From: Gilliamella apicola
GTDB lineage: Bacteria > Pseudomonadota > Gammaproteobacteria > Enterobacterales > Orbaceae
Length of the DNA stretch: 64,000 bases
Direction of reading: 5' to 3'
Assembly (NCBI RefSeq): GCF_003202915.1
Contig: NZ_QGLP01000005.1
Span: 889,737-953,736, forward strand
The notes beneath the pieces were generated by a model. That model worked only from the letters and a program-made list of their open reading frames with translations. It was not told the origin of the DNA and ran no database searches. This document shows, piece after piece, positions 10,147-19,979 of the stretch (position 1 is its first letter; each line of letters begins with the position of its first letter). The translations under genes were made by a program, and so were the position numbers.

Positions 10147-10527
10147 TTAATTGCAATAATTAGCTAGTTCAACAAGGTTTCCATCTGGGTCTCTTAGATA
10201 GAGACTTTTGATATTACCTTTAGCACCGTGTCGATCAACGATCCCTTCTACAATTGGATAACCTTTTTTTATAATCTCTTTTTTTACGCTCTCAATATCG
10301 TCTTCAACTATTAAACAAAAATCTTGGCTACCATATTCTGGATGTAATGCTGCTGGCTGAAATTCGCCTTTTTTGGCATGAATGTTAATCTTTTGATTAC
10401 CAAAGACAAAAGCATGGCGCCCGTCGCGTTCGATATGTTTTAATCCTAATATATCTTGCTAAAAGGCAATGCTTTTAGTGAGATCATGACTAGTAATGAC
10501 AAAATGATCGATATTTTTAATTTTCAT
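10147..10527 (-). pseudogene. VOC (glyoxalase/bleomycin-resistance) family protein with amber codon 23
   Basis: The frame reads MKIKNIDHFVITSHDLTKSI, then AF, a TAG at 10459-10461, then QDILGLKHIE. The rest of the domain is clean and ends RDPDGNLVELANYCN, the classical C-terminal motif of the vicinal-oxygen-chelate fold with its metal-ligand Glu. In relatives position 23 is usually Tyr (FY-x-x-xLG), so TAT or TAC has become TAG. The other 125 codons are intact, so inactivation is recent or the stop is read through. Substrate unknown. Confidence 0.8.
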
Positions 10528-10609
10528 CAGTATCTATTCTCTCTATCTAATCTAAAAAAAGTATATATTGAAACTATATTGATTATTTGACTTGCAATAG
10601 TTTTATCGA

Positions 10610-10933
10610 TTAAATAATTATCATTAAACTTAATATACAAATTAACAAATTAATCAAACAAGACAAAATTTTTTGAATATTATCTAACGCCATTTTTGAT
10701 AAAAAAATATCAGTATCAATCCTGATATAAACTCTGAATGATTGTTCAGAACTTTTTTCAGATAATGATACAGAAATGCGACCCACTCTGTTTATTTTCT
10801 CGATAGTTAAATCAAAATATTTTTTTATTATCTGACTGTGACAATTTTTCAAAACAATTTCAGTAATACCATCTCTATCAAACTTCATTATTGTAATATT
10901 ATTACGAATAGGCTCACCCAATTTTACGGGCAT
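10610..10933 (-). CDS. small protein with C-terminal membrane anchor, unknown
   Basis: About 107 residues from the ATG giving MPVKLGEPIR (open five codons further to a TTG). A soluble beta-rich part is followed by a hydrophobic C-terminal segment, about the last 22 residues (LSCLINLLICILSLMIII). No family recognised. It lies just downstream of a broken exported-protein gene on the same strand, so the two may be one decaying unit. Its own ribosome site is weak. Confidence 0.4.
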   Translation of the reverse strand: MPVKLGEPIRNNITIMKFDRDGITEIVLKNCHSQIIKKYFDLTIEKINRVGRISVSLSEKSSEQSFRVYIRIDTDIFLSKMALDNIQKILSCLINLLICILSLMIII

Positions 10934-11054
10934 ACTAAAAAGGGACAAAAAATACTTAAATTTTTTTATTTATTCTATTTATCCATAATGATAGGCTAGA
11001 ATTGATAATTCACTTTTACCAATTCGTATTTGTTTCATTTATTATAAAAAAGTA

Positions 11055-11440
11055 TCATTTCTTTATCATCAGACTCTCCATAATTCCATGAATACAACGA
11101 CCATCTGTAATACAAATGTCTACCCTAATCGCATTCGTACCATCATATAACTCTGGATGAAGAAAGTTTGATCCTGATAAATATATCTCAAGAACAAGTT
11201 TAAAAATATCATGATGTCCCGGAGATTGTATTTCCTGACCGTCTGTAGGACATTTGTTATCATTACAAAATCCATGTGGAAGAATAATTGAATTAGTTGT
11301 AATTTTGATAAATAACGAGTTTTCAAAACTACCAATATTCTAAATAGTAAATGTCGAAATATACTGACGATTAAATACGTCAGCATTTACAAAAAACTAA
11401 CTAAGATGAATAAACTATAAAAAATATTCCTAAAAATCAT
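11055..11440 (-). pseudogene. broken small exported protein
   Basis: An ATG at 11440 starts MIFRNIFYSLFILVSF, a signal-peptide-like stretch. A one-base shift at the following T6 run connects it to VNADVFNRQYISTFTI, then an in-frame TAG, then NIGSFENSLFIKITTNSIIL and on to CITDGRCIHGIMESLMIKK. The restored frame has four Cys in a pattern typical of exported proteins. One frameshift plus one amber codon make it a pseudogene. Family not recognised. Confidence 0.55.
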
Positions 11441-11479
11441 ACTATTCATTCATCACCATGGATTAAAATTTATGTACAA

Positions 11480-11908
11480 CTAACGTACAACTAACACCGA
11501 TGTTTTTGCTCCTCGCACCACACCAGAAGCATTTGATCCCAATAAATGGGTAGAGATATTAGGGCGTCTTGAACCGATAATAATCAAATCTGGCTCAATC
11601 TCTTCGGTTAAACGCAAAATCTCATCTCTTGGGTTACCAAAAGCAATTGAAAAAGATAAACTATCCCGCGGTAAATCAATTGAATCAATTAGGCTATTTA
11701 ACCACTGTTCTGTTTGTACTGTCGCCTGATCTTTAAACTCATCAAAACCAAATGAGTAGGCATTTACGATAGCTGATGCTACTGGTAAGGTATGAAAGAA
11801 GATAACTTGGGCATTGGATAATTTTGCTAAACACTCAACATGAGGGATCACTTTTTGAGTTAGAGCATCTTCAAGCACATCAATTGGTACTAATATTTTT
11901 TTGTACAT
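11480..11908 (-). CDS. universal stress protein, UspF/UspG-like
   Basis: A 142-residue cytoplasmic UspA-superfamily protein. MYKKILVPIDV at the start and the ATP-binding pattern G-x2-G-x9-G(S/T) is approximated by IIGSRRPNISTHLLGSNASG near the C-terminus, typical of the nucleotide-binding UspF/UspG branch. I start at the ATG preceded by GGAGG (about 5 nt upstream); a TTG six codons earlier lies inside that ribosome site and is unlikely. Single-gene unit. Confidence 0.88.
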   Translation of the reverse strand: MYKKILVPIDVLEDALTQKVIPHVECLAKLSNAQVIFFHTLPVASAIVNAYSFGFDEFKDQATVQTEQWLNSLIDSIDLPRDSLSFSIAFGNPRDEILRLTEEIEPDLIIIGSRRPNISTHLLGSNASGVVRGAKTSVLVVR

Positions 11909-12077
11909 AACAACTCCTCCACACAATATTAAAATTTGGCTTTATCATTCTAACTGGTAAACACCAATGGTATTGGTTTAGTATGATACTATTTTCACAT
12001 TAAATCCAATATTAATATCCTAACGCGAATTTAAAAGATTGAAATATTTTTTTGCAAAATCATGACAATAATCAATT

Positions 12078-12484
12078 ATGGCAAATATTATTTCTGACCA
12101 TGATATCAAATCGACATTAGGACACGCGACGCTATTATAGCGTCGTTGTTCGTTAGGTGAACGTAGACCAATAGATGAAAAATCTCGTTTTCAAGTATCA
12201 AACAATGTTAATTTAGTAATTAGCGTATAAAATGGCTCAAAGCTAATCGCAATTGCTCGCTGTTTAAATAACTTCGTTTACATAACTTATTTAACTGATT
12301 TGGCAGTTGACGAGGAGGTATCAAACCAGATATTGGTAAGCAATTGATAAAAACTATCGAAAATCATATTGATAATCGCTATACGATTGCATTACTTGCA
12401 GCACCACAAACTGTTGATTATTACGCTCATATCGGTTTTAATGCTCATCTTCCCGCATGGATTTTAAGAGAACAGTTAAAATGA
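12078..12484 (+). pseudogene. GNAT-family N-acetyltransferase remnant
   Basis: An ATG at 12078 reads MANIISDHDIKST, meets TAG at 12138-12140 and TAA at 12228-12230, and continues NGSKLIAIARCLNNFVYITY, then LTDLAVDEE. A frameshift near 12325 leads to DIGKQLIKTIENHI and LLAAPQTVDYYAHIGF. This is a clear GNAT fold: the acetyl-CoA motif is R/Q-x-x-GIGK-like, followed by the YYxxIGF motif. The last codons overlap the yceF start as ATGA, so the gene probably once sat in an operon with yceF. Confidence 0.8.
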
Positions 12485-13062
12485 GAATTATCCTAGCCTC
12501 GACATCACTATCACGTAAAAAAGTACTGGAAAAATTAGCTATTCCTTTTGAATGTGTGCCACCAATTTGTGATGAAACACCCCTTGCAAACGAGAGTGCA
12601 AAGCAGTTAGTGGTGCGATTGGCTAATGCTAAAGCGCAGTCATTAGTGGCAAACTATCCTGATAGTTTGATTATTGGCTCCGACCAAGTCGGTGTTTTGG
12701 ATGGGCAGATTGTTTGTAAACCACATACCATTGAAAACGCCAAGCAACAATTAAAAAACAGCAGTGGCAAAGCGTTTTACTTTTATACGGGAATGACAGT
12801 GATTAATACTCGTACCGATCAATCGCAAACAATTTGTGAACCATTTAAGGTCACTTTTCGCCGATTAACTGATGCAGAAATTGAAGCTTATATCGCTAAA
12901 GAGATGCCATTACAATGTGCTGGTAGTTTTAAATGTGATGAGTTAGGCATTACGCTGTTTGATAAACTCGAAGGTGACGATATTAATTCGTTAGTCGGAT
13001 TACCGTTGATAAAATTAAATAAAATCATGATTGATATGGGCTGTAATCCACTATTGTTATAA
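12481..13062 (+). CDS. yceF: 7-methyl-GTP pyrophosphatase, Maf/YceF family
   Basis: Hydrolyses m7GTP to m7GMP and PPi, a house-cleaning role in the cytoplasm. The Maf signature ASTSLSRKKVLEKL, the CDETP loop and IIGSDQVGVLDG are all present, and GITLFDKLEGDD near the end is specific to the YceF branch. Length 193 residues against 194 in E. coli. The start is the ATG giving MRIILAST; the frame is open eight codons upstream into the acetyltransferase remnant. Confidence 0.93.
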   Translation: MRIILASTSLSRKKVLEKLAIPFECVPPICDETPLANESAKQLVVRLANAKAQSLVANYPDSLIIGSDQVGVLDGQIVCKPHTIENAKQQLKNSSGKAFYFYTGMTVINTRTDQSQTICEPFKVTFRRLTDAEIEAYIAKEMPLQCAGSFKCDELGITLFDKLEGDDINSLVGLPLIKLNKIMIDMGCNPLLL

Positions 13063-13087
13063 TTACTAAAGATATCATTAGTGCAAA

Positions 13088-13753
13088 CTAATCGATTAAT
13101 CGACCTGAAGACATTTTTAGCCTTCTTTGGCTATAACTTGCTACATCATTATCATGAGTAACAATTAACAGTGCAGTGCCTTGTTGGTGAATATCGGTTA
13201 ATAACGCCATAATTTGTGCAGAGCTTTCCTCGTCAAGATCGCTGGTTGGTTCGTCGGCAATCACCAGTTGTGGTTGGCAAATTAGCGCCCGTAAAATAGC
13301 AATTCGGCGCATTTCACCGCCCGACATATTGGCTGGATAAGCATCCTTTAAATAACTGATTTGAGCTTTTTCAAGCAGTTGCAACGCATAATTTAAACTT
13401 GATTGGTTTTCACGTTTAGTTAGAGAAAACGGTAAGCGAATATTTTCCAGTGCAGTCAAGTTAGGTAATAAACTACTACCTTGTGGAATATATCCAAGGT
13501 ATTGATTACGAAATGCCGATACCTGTTTATCATCGAGTTCGAATAAATTAGTACCGTTAATGGTAACTTTACCTTGTGTTGGCGTTAATAACCCAGCAAT
13601 CATATTAAGTAGTGTGGTTTTACCACTGCCTGATTTTCCCATGATACTAATAAAGTCGTTTTGATCCATTGAAAAACTGATATTATTTACTGCCGAGAAT
13701 TGTTGCGTTGCTCGTTTATAATCTTTACGAAGGTTTTTGACTTCCAATAACAT
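13088..13753 (-). CDS. ABC transporter ATPase (MacB/LolD type), last gene of the iron locus
   Basis: A 221-residue nucleotide-binding subunit. Walker A GKSGSGKT near residue 39, Q-loop YIPQGSS, signature SGGEMRR, Walker B LVIADEPTSDLDEE, H-loop IVTHD. It pairs with the FtsX-like permease directly upstream (stop and start overlap at 13753), and together they form the second ABC module of this locus. LolD/MacB-type ATPases usually power mechanotransmission rather than import, so a direct role in iron passage is uncertain. Confidence 0.9.
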   Translation of the reverse strand: MLLEVKNLRKDYKRATQQFSAVNNISFSMDQNDFISIMGKSGSGKTTLLNMIAGLLTPTQGKVTINGTNLFELDDKQVSAFRNQYLGYIPQGSSLLPNLTALENIRLPFSLTKRENQSSLNYALQLLEKAQISYLKDAYPANMSGGEMRRIAILRALICQPQLVIADEPTSDLDEESSAQIMALLTDIHQQGTALLIVTHDNDVASYSQRRLKMSSGRLID

Positions 13754-14958
13754 TATTCACCCTCTCTTAATGTTTGATAAGTATCAAATTTAGTCAATGA
13801 TAATGCCGAATAGATACTTGACAGCGGACCAATAATTAACGTCAGCAAAAATACCAATAATGCATAAATTAAGCCATCTGTTATGGAAATATTTACGCAT
13901 GGCAAGCCAATTGATTGGCAAATTAATAAGCTAAAGGCATAAATTAAGACACCGGCAATCACAACGCCCACAATACCACCTAAGGCGCTAATGATTAGTG
14001 ATTCTCGCAGTAACATTTTAACCAAATCACTACGTGAAGCCCCTAAAATACGTAATAAGCTGATTTCGCGTTTACGTTCATTAAGTGAGGAAGAAAATAT
14101 CACAAAGATCACAATAATCGCCAGCAGCCAAAATATTGCCGATAAGCTGTAAACAATGGTTGAAAAGCCATTAAGCCATTTAGAGATATTACTCAACATG
14201 CCTTTAGTCATCACAAAATCAATATTGTAGTCGATGGCATATTTCGGCATCATCTGATTAACAACATCTTTAGGTTGATAATCAGGATCGACTTTAACAA
14301 AAATTGATGATACATAGTTAACAAAGTGATCAGTATCGCCCTCAATTAAATTGGCTGCTTTCATCAGTGATTGTGCGGCAGGTATGGTCATAAAAACTGA
14401 AGTGTCAAACCCCATCCCTGTGCTATCCATTTTAGCGGCAATTTTAAAGGAATGATTAAAAAACTTAATTTCGTCACCCACATTTGAGGTAATTTTGCTA
14501 CCCACCACAACCTGTTGGTCGGTCAAGGGTTGGCTTAACTGCGTTTGTAACCAAGGCTTGATTACAAAATCACTTTGTTGATCAAAACCAATTAGTTGTA
14601 CTTTAGACGTACAACAACCAGCACTCAACGAAGCGATAAACAGTTGGGGGGAGACAGCTTCAACCCCTTTGATTACTTTGATTCTATCAATCAAGTCAGC
14701 CTTCAGATAAAAACTACTTGGTTCGCCACGTAATAACGCCACCTCAAGATTTTTTTCATAACCATAAGGCACTACCATAATATCTGCCCCTAAACGATTA
14801 GCCATGCCTGAAATCCCTAAGCTTAGGTTTTTCATTAACACACTACCACCAAATAGCGTAGCGGAAAAAAGCATAATAATGATTATCAAACAACAACTAC
14901 GAAATGGTCGTCGTTGAATGTTTCGCCATGCTAAATTCGCGATAGTTATTTCTTGCAT
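13753..14958 (-). CDS. FtsX/MacB-type permease, second ABC module
   Basis: A 401-residue membrane protein with the MacB topology: one N-terminal helix (about residues 20-42), a large periplasmic domain with a CCTS cysteine pair near residue 115, and three C-terminal helices in an FtsX domain (about 275-395). The segment SSLNERKREISLLRILGAS is the usual cytoplasmic coupling loop. Its ATPase follows with a one-base overlap. It is paralogous to the two permeases at 16.2-18.7 kb. Confidence 0.88.
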   Translation of the reverse strand: MQEITIANLAWRNIQRRPFRSCCLIIIIMLFSATLFGGSVLMKNLSLGISGMANRLGADIMVVPYGYEKNLEVALLRGEPSSFYLKADLIDRIKVIKGVEAVSPQLFIASLSAGCCTSKVQLIGFDQQSDFVIKPWLQTQLSQPLTDQQVVVGSKITSNVGDEIKFFNHSFKIAAKMDSTGMGFDTSVFMTIPAAQSLMKAANLIEGDTDHFVNYVSSIFVKVDPDYQPKDVVNQMMPKYAIDYNIDFVMTKGMLSNISKWLNGFSTIVYSLSAIFWLLAIIVIFVIFSSSLNERKREISLLRILGASRSDLVKMLLRESLIISALGGIVGVVIAGVLIYAFSLLICQSIGLPCVNISITDGLIYALLVFLLTLIIGPLSSIYSALSLTKFDTYQTLREGE

Positions 14959-15035
14959 GTTTTATTTCTCGTTATTGTCTAGTGGATGTTAACGCTGGTT
15001 AATGCTCTTTACTAAATGCTATTTACAAATAATAG

Positions 15036-15530
15036 TTACCAACGTTTAGCTTGTTTATTTAAATACCATACATTGATGATAGCAACAATCGCCAAGACCA
15101 AGGACAATAAAACCAATGCCGGTCTAGCCCCCATATTGCAACGCATCATTTCGTTACCACATACACCGATTAAAATGGTTGGAATCGCAGCAGCTAGTAC
15201 TGCGGTGCAAGCTAATGCCATGCTTAACCCCATACGCACAAGTAGTGATCGACTAAATAACATCAGCAAACCAATAGCAATCACTAAACTACCAATACCA
15301 ATTTCCGCCCTTGATGCCCAAAAGCATTTCATGATTTTGCCCGGCGTACTGTGCATATGGCCATCACCAACCATTGGGGCTGCGTGTATGGCTTCCGCTG
15401 GCATTGCAGAGCTAGCCGGCATCGCTTGTATATCTGGCAGTGGGCAGACAGGTAAAATATAGAGCGGAAATAAAATAAGTAGTAAGCCGATTAACATAAA
15501 CAATACTGATGTAATAATACGATTTTTCAT
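15036..15530 (-). CDS. DUF4418-type membrane protein
   Basis: About 164 residues with four hydrophobic helices and a periplasmic loop rich in Met and His (PASSAMPAEAIHAAP, GDGHMHSTPGKIMKC), which suggests metal contact. Cys pairs lie in the loops. It resembles the DUF4418 proteins found beside similar ABC iron clusters (family recall). I use the ATG with AAAAGG 9 nt upstream; another ATG seven codons earlier overlaps the preceding ATPase stop but lacks a ribosome site. Confidence 0.7.
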   Translation of the reverse strand: MKNRIITSVLFMLIGLLLILFPLYILPVCPLPDIQAMPASSAMPAEAIHAAPMVGDGHMHSTPGKIMKCFWASRAEIGIGSLVIAIGLLMLFSRSLLVRMGLSMALACTAVLAAAIPTILIGVCGNEMMRCNMGARPALVLLSLVLAIVAIINVWYLNKQAKRW

Positions 15531-15550
15531 AAATAGAGACCTTTTAATCA

Positions 15551-16210
15551 TTAATTATTGATAATACTTGCTACTTTTCCATGTTCAAGGACCACCGTGG
15601 TTTGCGCATGTTTAGATACTTCCGGTGAATGCGTAACTACGATGATTGTGCTTCCTTCTGCGTGAAGCTGATGTAGTAAGTTCATGACCATTGCTTCATT
15701 GCTTTCATCTAAATTGCCGGTTGGTTCATCAGCTAAAATCAGTTTTGGATAGTTAATTAATGCTCTAGCGATGCAGACCCGTTGCTGTTCACCACCCGAT
15801 AATTGGCGCGGTAAGTGTTTAGCCCGTGCGGCGAGCCCCACCCGTTCTAATGCCAGTAGGGCTTCTTTTTCATCCACCATGCTGTGATAATATTGCGCCA
15901 CCATCACGTTTTCTAATGCAGTTAAATAAGAGACAAGGTGGAACTGTTGGAAGATTAGGCCAATCTTATCACGGCGAATTTCGGTTAATTGTGGTAATGA
16001 AAGTTGAGTGATATCTTGTCCATCTAAAATTACCGAACCGAGTGACGGTTTATCCATACAACCGATAATATTCATTAATGTGGTTTTCCCACTACCTGAT
16101 GGCCCCATGATGGATAACCATTTGCCCTCTTCAACTGTTAGGTTAACTTCTGATAAGGCATGTAATGAGCCATAGATTTTAGATACATTATTCACTTCGA
16201 GCATATTCAT
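15551..16210 (-). CDS. ABC transporter ATPase, first ABC module
   Basis: 219 residues of MacB/LolD type. Walker A GPSGSGKT, signature LSGGEQQR, Walker B LILADEPTGNLDE, H-loop VVTHS. It sits 11 bases after the tandem permeases at 16.2-18.7 kb, its likely partners, and upstream of the DUF4418 gene. In Campylobacter p19 and E. coli fet-type loci an equivalent ATPase follows the two permeases. Confidence 0.92.
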   Translation of the reverse strand: MNMLEVNNVSKIYGSLHALSEVNLTVEEGKWLSIMGPSGSGKTTLMNIIGCMDKPSLGSVILDGQDITQLSLPQLTEIRRDKIGLIFQQFHLVSYLTALENVMVAQYYHSMVDEKEALLALERVGLAARAKHLPRQLSGGEQQRVCIARALINYPKLILADEPTGNLDESNEAMVMNLLHQLHAEGSTIIVVTHSPEVSKHAQTTVVLEHGKVASIINN

Positions 16211-16221
16211 ACTTAACTATC

Positions 16222-17364
16222 CTATTCACCACGTAAAACTAATGCTGGTTCAACTTCAAGCGCACGTTTTACTGGAATCAAACACGCAATAATGGTTACC
16301 ACCGCCGAAATAACAATCGTTGTAGGTATCAGATAAAATTCAACTACAATTGAGCGTCCAAAAACATTGGCGCTGATCACTTGAGCAAAAATCAGACCAC
16401 AAATCACACCGATAACACCACCAATAATACCTAAGATCAGCCCTTCAGCTAAAAACTCTTTGGCAATACTCTTATTGGTTGCGCCGATAGCTTTTTTCAG
16501 GCCGATCTCCTTACGCCGTTCCATGACGACAGTCATCATGGTAGTGGCCACACAGATCATCGTCAAAATTAACACCACAAGCGTTACCAAATAAAGTAAA
16601 GAGGAGAGTTTACCTAGTACCGACGCTTCAGATTGCGTTACCCATTTTATAAGATGTGGTTCAACTGTGTTGGAGTGTTCTTTAATGGTTTGAATATAGC
16701 GCTGTAATTCATCTTGTGTTGCCATAATACTGATTTCAACTACTTCGGCTTGATTGCGCTCTTCAAGTAGTGTTTCAAGATCGTTTAGATCAATAAAGAT
16801 AAAGTTATCCTCAGCACGGCCGGTTTTGACAATACCGGTAATGGTTAACTCTTCATCAAAGCGAGAATTCTCTTTAGATTTTCCTGAAATCGGCATCGTA
16901 CTACCAATGCTAAGTTTAGCAAATTGGGCGATATCGGTGCCGATCATAATTTCATTTGGATTTTTGGGTAGTTCGCCTTCTATTTTCCAATACGGGCTAG
17001 TTTTGCTAACCTGATCAAACTGCGTACCAACAATAGTATACGGTTGTTGATTACTGCGGATGGAATCATAACGAAACGGTGTCACGCCTAATACTTTATC
17101 TGACGGTAACAGATCAACGGCTTTTTTCACTTCAGTCATTGGCATAGTGGATTGATTATTGGCCGGCATCAACAATAAGTTAGCACCATAAGAGCGAAAC
17201 TCTTGCCCCATTTGTCTTGGAATATCATAGCAAAGGGTTACCATACCTAGTAGCACCGTTGCCCCAATAGCGACACCGAGTAAAGCAATAGCAATTCGAG
17301 AACGACGGCGAATTAGCGAGCTAAATAGTGTTTTTAAAATAAAGCGTTGGTTTTTATTCATCAT
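16222..17364 (-). CDS. FtsX/MacB-type permease of the iron locus (second of tandem pair)
   Basis: 380 residues: N-terminal helix (about 22-44), periplasmic MacB-like domain (about 50-250), and three C-terminal helices with the coupling loop MERRKEIGLKKAIGAT. It is tandem with a second permease that ends 13 bases upstream; the two probably form a heterodimer with the ATPase at 15.6 kb. Two consecutive ATG codons can start it. Confidence 0.9.
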   Translation of the reverse strand: MMNKNQRFILKTLFSSLIRRRSRIAIALLGVAIGATVLLGMVTLCYDIPRQMGQEFRSYGANLLLMPANNQSTMPMTEVKKAVDLLPSDKVLGVTPFRYDSIRSNQQPYTIVGTQFDQVSKTSPYWKIEGELPKNPNEIMIGTDIAQFAKLSIGSTMPISGKSKENSRFDEELTITGIVKTGRAEDNFIFIDLNDLETLLEERNQAEVVEISIMATQDELQRYIQTIKEHSNTVEPHLIKWVTQSEASVLGKLSSLLYLVTLVVLILTMICVATTMMTVVMERRKEIGLKKAIGATNKSIAKEFLAEGLILGIIGGVIGVICGLIFAQVISANVFGRSIVVEFYLIPTTIVISAVVTIIACLIPVKRALEVEPALVLRGE

Positions 17365-17377
17365 CTGTTAGCCTCAC

Positions 17378-18652
17378 TTACCGACCATGTAACACATCGG
17401 TTGGGCGTAAAAACATCATAATACGCAATGCAGGCATGCTACCTAACAATGTAATCAGACTTACCATAATTAATACCAATGGGACAATAATCATCTTAGG
17501 CTCAACGAATGAACCAAATACGGTTTGGCCAATAATTTGCGCAAAGCCAAGACCGATAAAATAACCGACTATTCCCCCCAATAACGCGATGATTAGTATT
17601 TCGGTAAGAATCAACATCGCCACCGAGGTATTGGTGGCGCCTAATGCTTTTAATAACCCGATTTCAGTACTGCGTTCAATCACATTGGCGGTCACTAGGT
17701 TAGATATTGCGAGTGCCGAACAGATTAATGATAAGATGGTTAACAATAACATTAATAGTTGAGTTTTTTGTAAGATAGATCCTTCAGATTCGGCTACTTG
17801 CATTATCGCTTTTACCCGAACATCTGGCATTAACTCCTCTAACTGATAGGCAATCGAACTGATATAAGCGGTGCAGTACCAAGTATCCCATTCGGTTCGT
17901 GATAAGCTATTAGGATCTTGCGCCGCCTTTCGGGCTAAATCATTTTCTGGCGTGGTGAGTGCACTCACTTCCACCCGTTCAACCAAACCGACTTTGTTTG
18001 CCAAGTTTTGCGCAACTGGCAATGAAACATAAAGCTCGTTATCTTCAACCCCACCACTATGGAAGATATTATTCACTGTTAGGGTGATTTTTTGGGTGGA
18101 TGATGTTAACTCAATACTATCACCCAATTTGAGATTCAATTGCTTGGCAATAGCCTCACCTACCATTACACCTTGCAAATTATCATCTTTCATGGTGTTG
18201 CCTTCAATTGACCACCACGACTTCATAGCTAACATTCCGGTATCCACTTCGTCACCAGTGGGAATTGTCAAATGTTTATTAAACCAAGTTCCAACTAGTG
18301 TGACTGGTTTACCATTAACCATAACTTGGGTTGTTAAATAAGGGGCGAAATCAACGATGTTATACGCCCAAAAGATCATTTTAATCTTCACTAAATCATC
18401 TTGTTTAATATATTGAATCGCATCTTGTTTGTCATCTAGTTGATATAACTCATTCACCAACGCCGCACCTTTTGGCACAATGTTTAAGTTAGCGCCATAA
18501 GCTTTTAATTCTTGATTAACTTTATCACCGACATCAAACATGACATTTAACATGGCAGTCGCTAGTGAAACACCCAAAGCAACAGTTAAGGCAATTAAAA
18601 ATAGCTTCTTTTTTTGACGAACTAACACACTAAGTAACATTCTACGAAACAT
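17378..18652 (-). CDS. FtsX/MacB-type permease of the iron locus (first of tandem pair)
   Basis: 424 residues with the same topology as its neighbour: N-terminal helix at about residues 15-38, a long periplasmic domain, and a C-terminal FtsX domain with IERSTEIGLLKALGAT as coupling loop. It corresponds by position to the first permease after the DUF2318 protein in FetMP/P19-type loci. Confidence 0.9.
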   Translation of the reverse strand: MFRRMLLSVLVRQKKKLFLIALTVALGVSLATAMLNVMFDVGDKVNQELKAYGANLNIVPKGAALVNELYQLDDKQDAIQYIKQDDLVKIKMIFWAYNIVDFAPYLTTQVMVNGKPVTLVGTWFNKHLTIPTGDEVDTGMLAMKSWWSIEGNTMKDDNLQGVMVGEAIAKQLNLKLGDSIELTSSTQKITLTVNNIFHSGGVEDNELYVSLPVAQNLANKVGLVERVEVSALTTPENDLARKAAQDPNSLSRTEWDTWYCTAYISSIAYQLEELMPDVRVKAIMQVAESEGSILQKTQLLMLLLTILSLICSALAISNLVTANVIERSTEIGLLKALGATNTSVAMLILTEILIIALLGGIVGYFIGLGFAQIIGQTVFGSFVEPKMIIVPLVLIMVSLITLLGSMPALRIMMFLRPTDVLHGR

Positions 18653-18673
18653 ATTTTCTTCCTTTTTTCACTG

Positions 18674-19894
18674 TTACTTAAAACGACTCTTTTCCGCTTC
18701 AAGATGAGCTGGCCGAATAATCATATTACCATTTAAAATTTCATATTTAAGTGGCACCGGATTACAACCGCCGGAAAAACCTATCGTCGCAATATTCATC
18801 ACTACATCACACAAAATACAGACAACCTGATTACCGCGTTGATAATAACCACTTGCACCACAAATATCACAAGCATCAAAACCGACACCGTAAGCATTTT
18901 CACTTTTCTTAATCACAATAAATCGAACTAATGTGCCATCAGTCGCTTGATAACCATAACGGTGTAAATTGCCATCATTGACTCTATCTAACGGAATCAC
19001 AATCAAACCATCGGCATTTGGTGTCACAGGTTCAGCCGGAGTTAATTCCACCCCTTTTTCAAAAATATAACGTGCGCGAGTAACGGTATAAGCAGTTATG
19101 GCAATGCCAGCCATTAATAATAATGAGGTACGACGATCACCACGTAACCTTGCTTTTAATTTACGTACTTGGGCTGGATTACTACCAACTAACGAGGTAG
19201 TTTTGGATTTGGTATACAACAAAATACTTAGTAATAACACCAAAGCCATAAAAATAAAGGTAAACAAATTGACATGCGCTAAAATAAAAATCACTAATTC
19301 CATCATCCATTTTTGTGGCGAGATAAATCGTCTCACAATCAGGATTTGAAGCAAATTAACAGCGTTTTGCGCAGTGAAGATAATAATTGCCAATGTAGTA
19401 ATGGCAGTAACGAATCGAGTTGAAAATCGAGCACAAAGGCGATAGACAAACAACCCAATCAAAACACAAACTACTAAAGCAAAACCATAACCCACCCATT
19501 TAAACAGATAGTCATTATTGAATATGGATTCCATGCCAACATCAAATTCAAATGGATAGAGTAAAATATTCGGTAGGCACTGTGCGGTGATAAGACCAGT
19601 GGCAATTACCAGTAATAATGAATTAAGAAATAATGATTTTTTAAACGATAAACAGATAAGCAATGGAATGGCAATGATGCACCAACCAATAATCACACCA
19701 AGATCATAAAATTCACGAACAGCAAAACCCGTATTTCGTTTTAATATTGCATAAACCAGTGCGGCTATCATCCCCAATACACAACCAGTTACAAGATATT
19801 TTTTACTTGATTGAACAAATGCCGCACTAACTAATGCAAACATAATTACTGGTACAAAAGTGTTATCGGTAATATTGATAAGATATTGGAGCAT
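18674..19894 (-). CDS. DUF2318 membrane protein with Cys motifs
   Basis: 406 residues, about eight membrane helices in the first 270 residues, then an exported C-terminal domain with CDICGASGYYQRGNQVVCIL, followed by C-D and SGGCNPVPL. The paired CxxC motifs are those of DUF2318 and probably bind a metal or Fe-S/haem-like cofactor. It lies directly after FetP, as in Campylobacter (Cj1660 position) and E. coli fet loci. A redox role in handling iron delivered by FetM/FetP is inferred from context. Confidence 0.88.
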   Translation of the reverse strand: MLQYLINITDNTFVPVIMFALVSAAFVQSSKKYLVTGCVLGMIAALVYAILKRNTGFAVREFYDLGVIIGWCIIAIPLLICLSFKKSLFLNSLLLVIATGLITAQCLPNILLYPFEFDVGMESIFNNDYLFKWVGYGFALVVCVLIGLFVYRLCARFSTRFVTAITTLAIIIFTAQNAVNLLQILIVRRFISPQKWMMELVIFILAHVNLFTFIFMALVLLLSILLYTKSKTTSLVGSNPAQVRKLKARLRGDRRTSLLLMAGIAITAYTVTRARYIFEKGVELTPAEPVTPNADGLIVIPLDRVNDGNLHRYGYQATDGTLVRFIVIKKSENAYGVGFDACDICGASGYYQRGNQVVCILCDVVMNIATIGFSGGCNPVPLKYEILNGNMIIRPAHLEAEKSRFK

Positions 19895-19979
19895 AATGAT
19901 TGCCTAACGATTACAACGTATATTGGCGAGCTTTTACACTCGCCTTAAGTACAAAATTATTTAATGATTAAATTAATAA

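Noticed and set aside
11120..11386. 88-codon minus-strand frame
   Set aside because: It is one frame off the coherent protein with Cys-rich exported features; the real gene is broken by a frameshift and a TAG.
12128..12144. Perfect inverted repeat GACGCTA-TTA-TAGCGTC
   Set aside because: It looked like a terminator or operator but lies inside the acetyltransferase remnant, and no T-tract follows.
15016..15462. 148-codon plus-strand frame
   Set aside because: Lies opposite the DUF4418 gene, whose minus-strand frame has membrane helices, a ribosome site and operon context.
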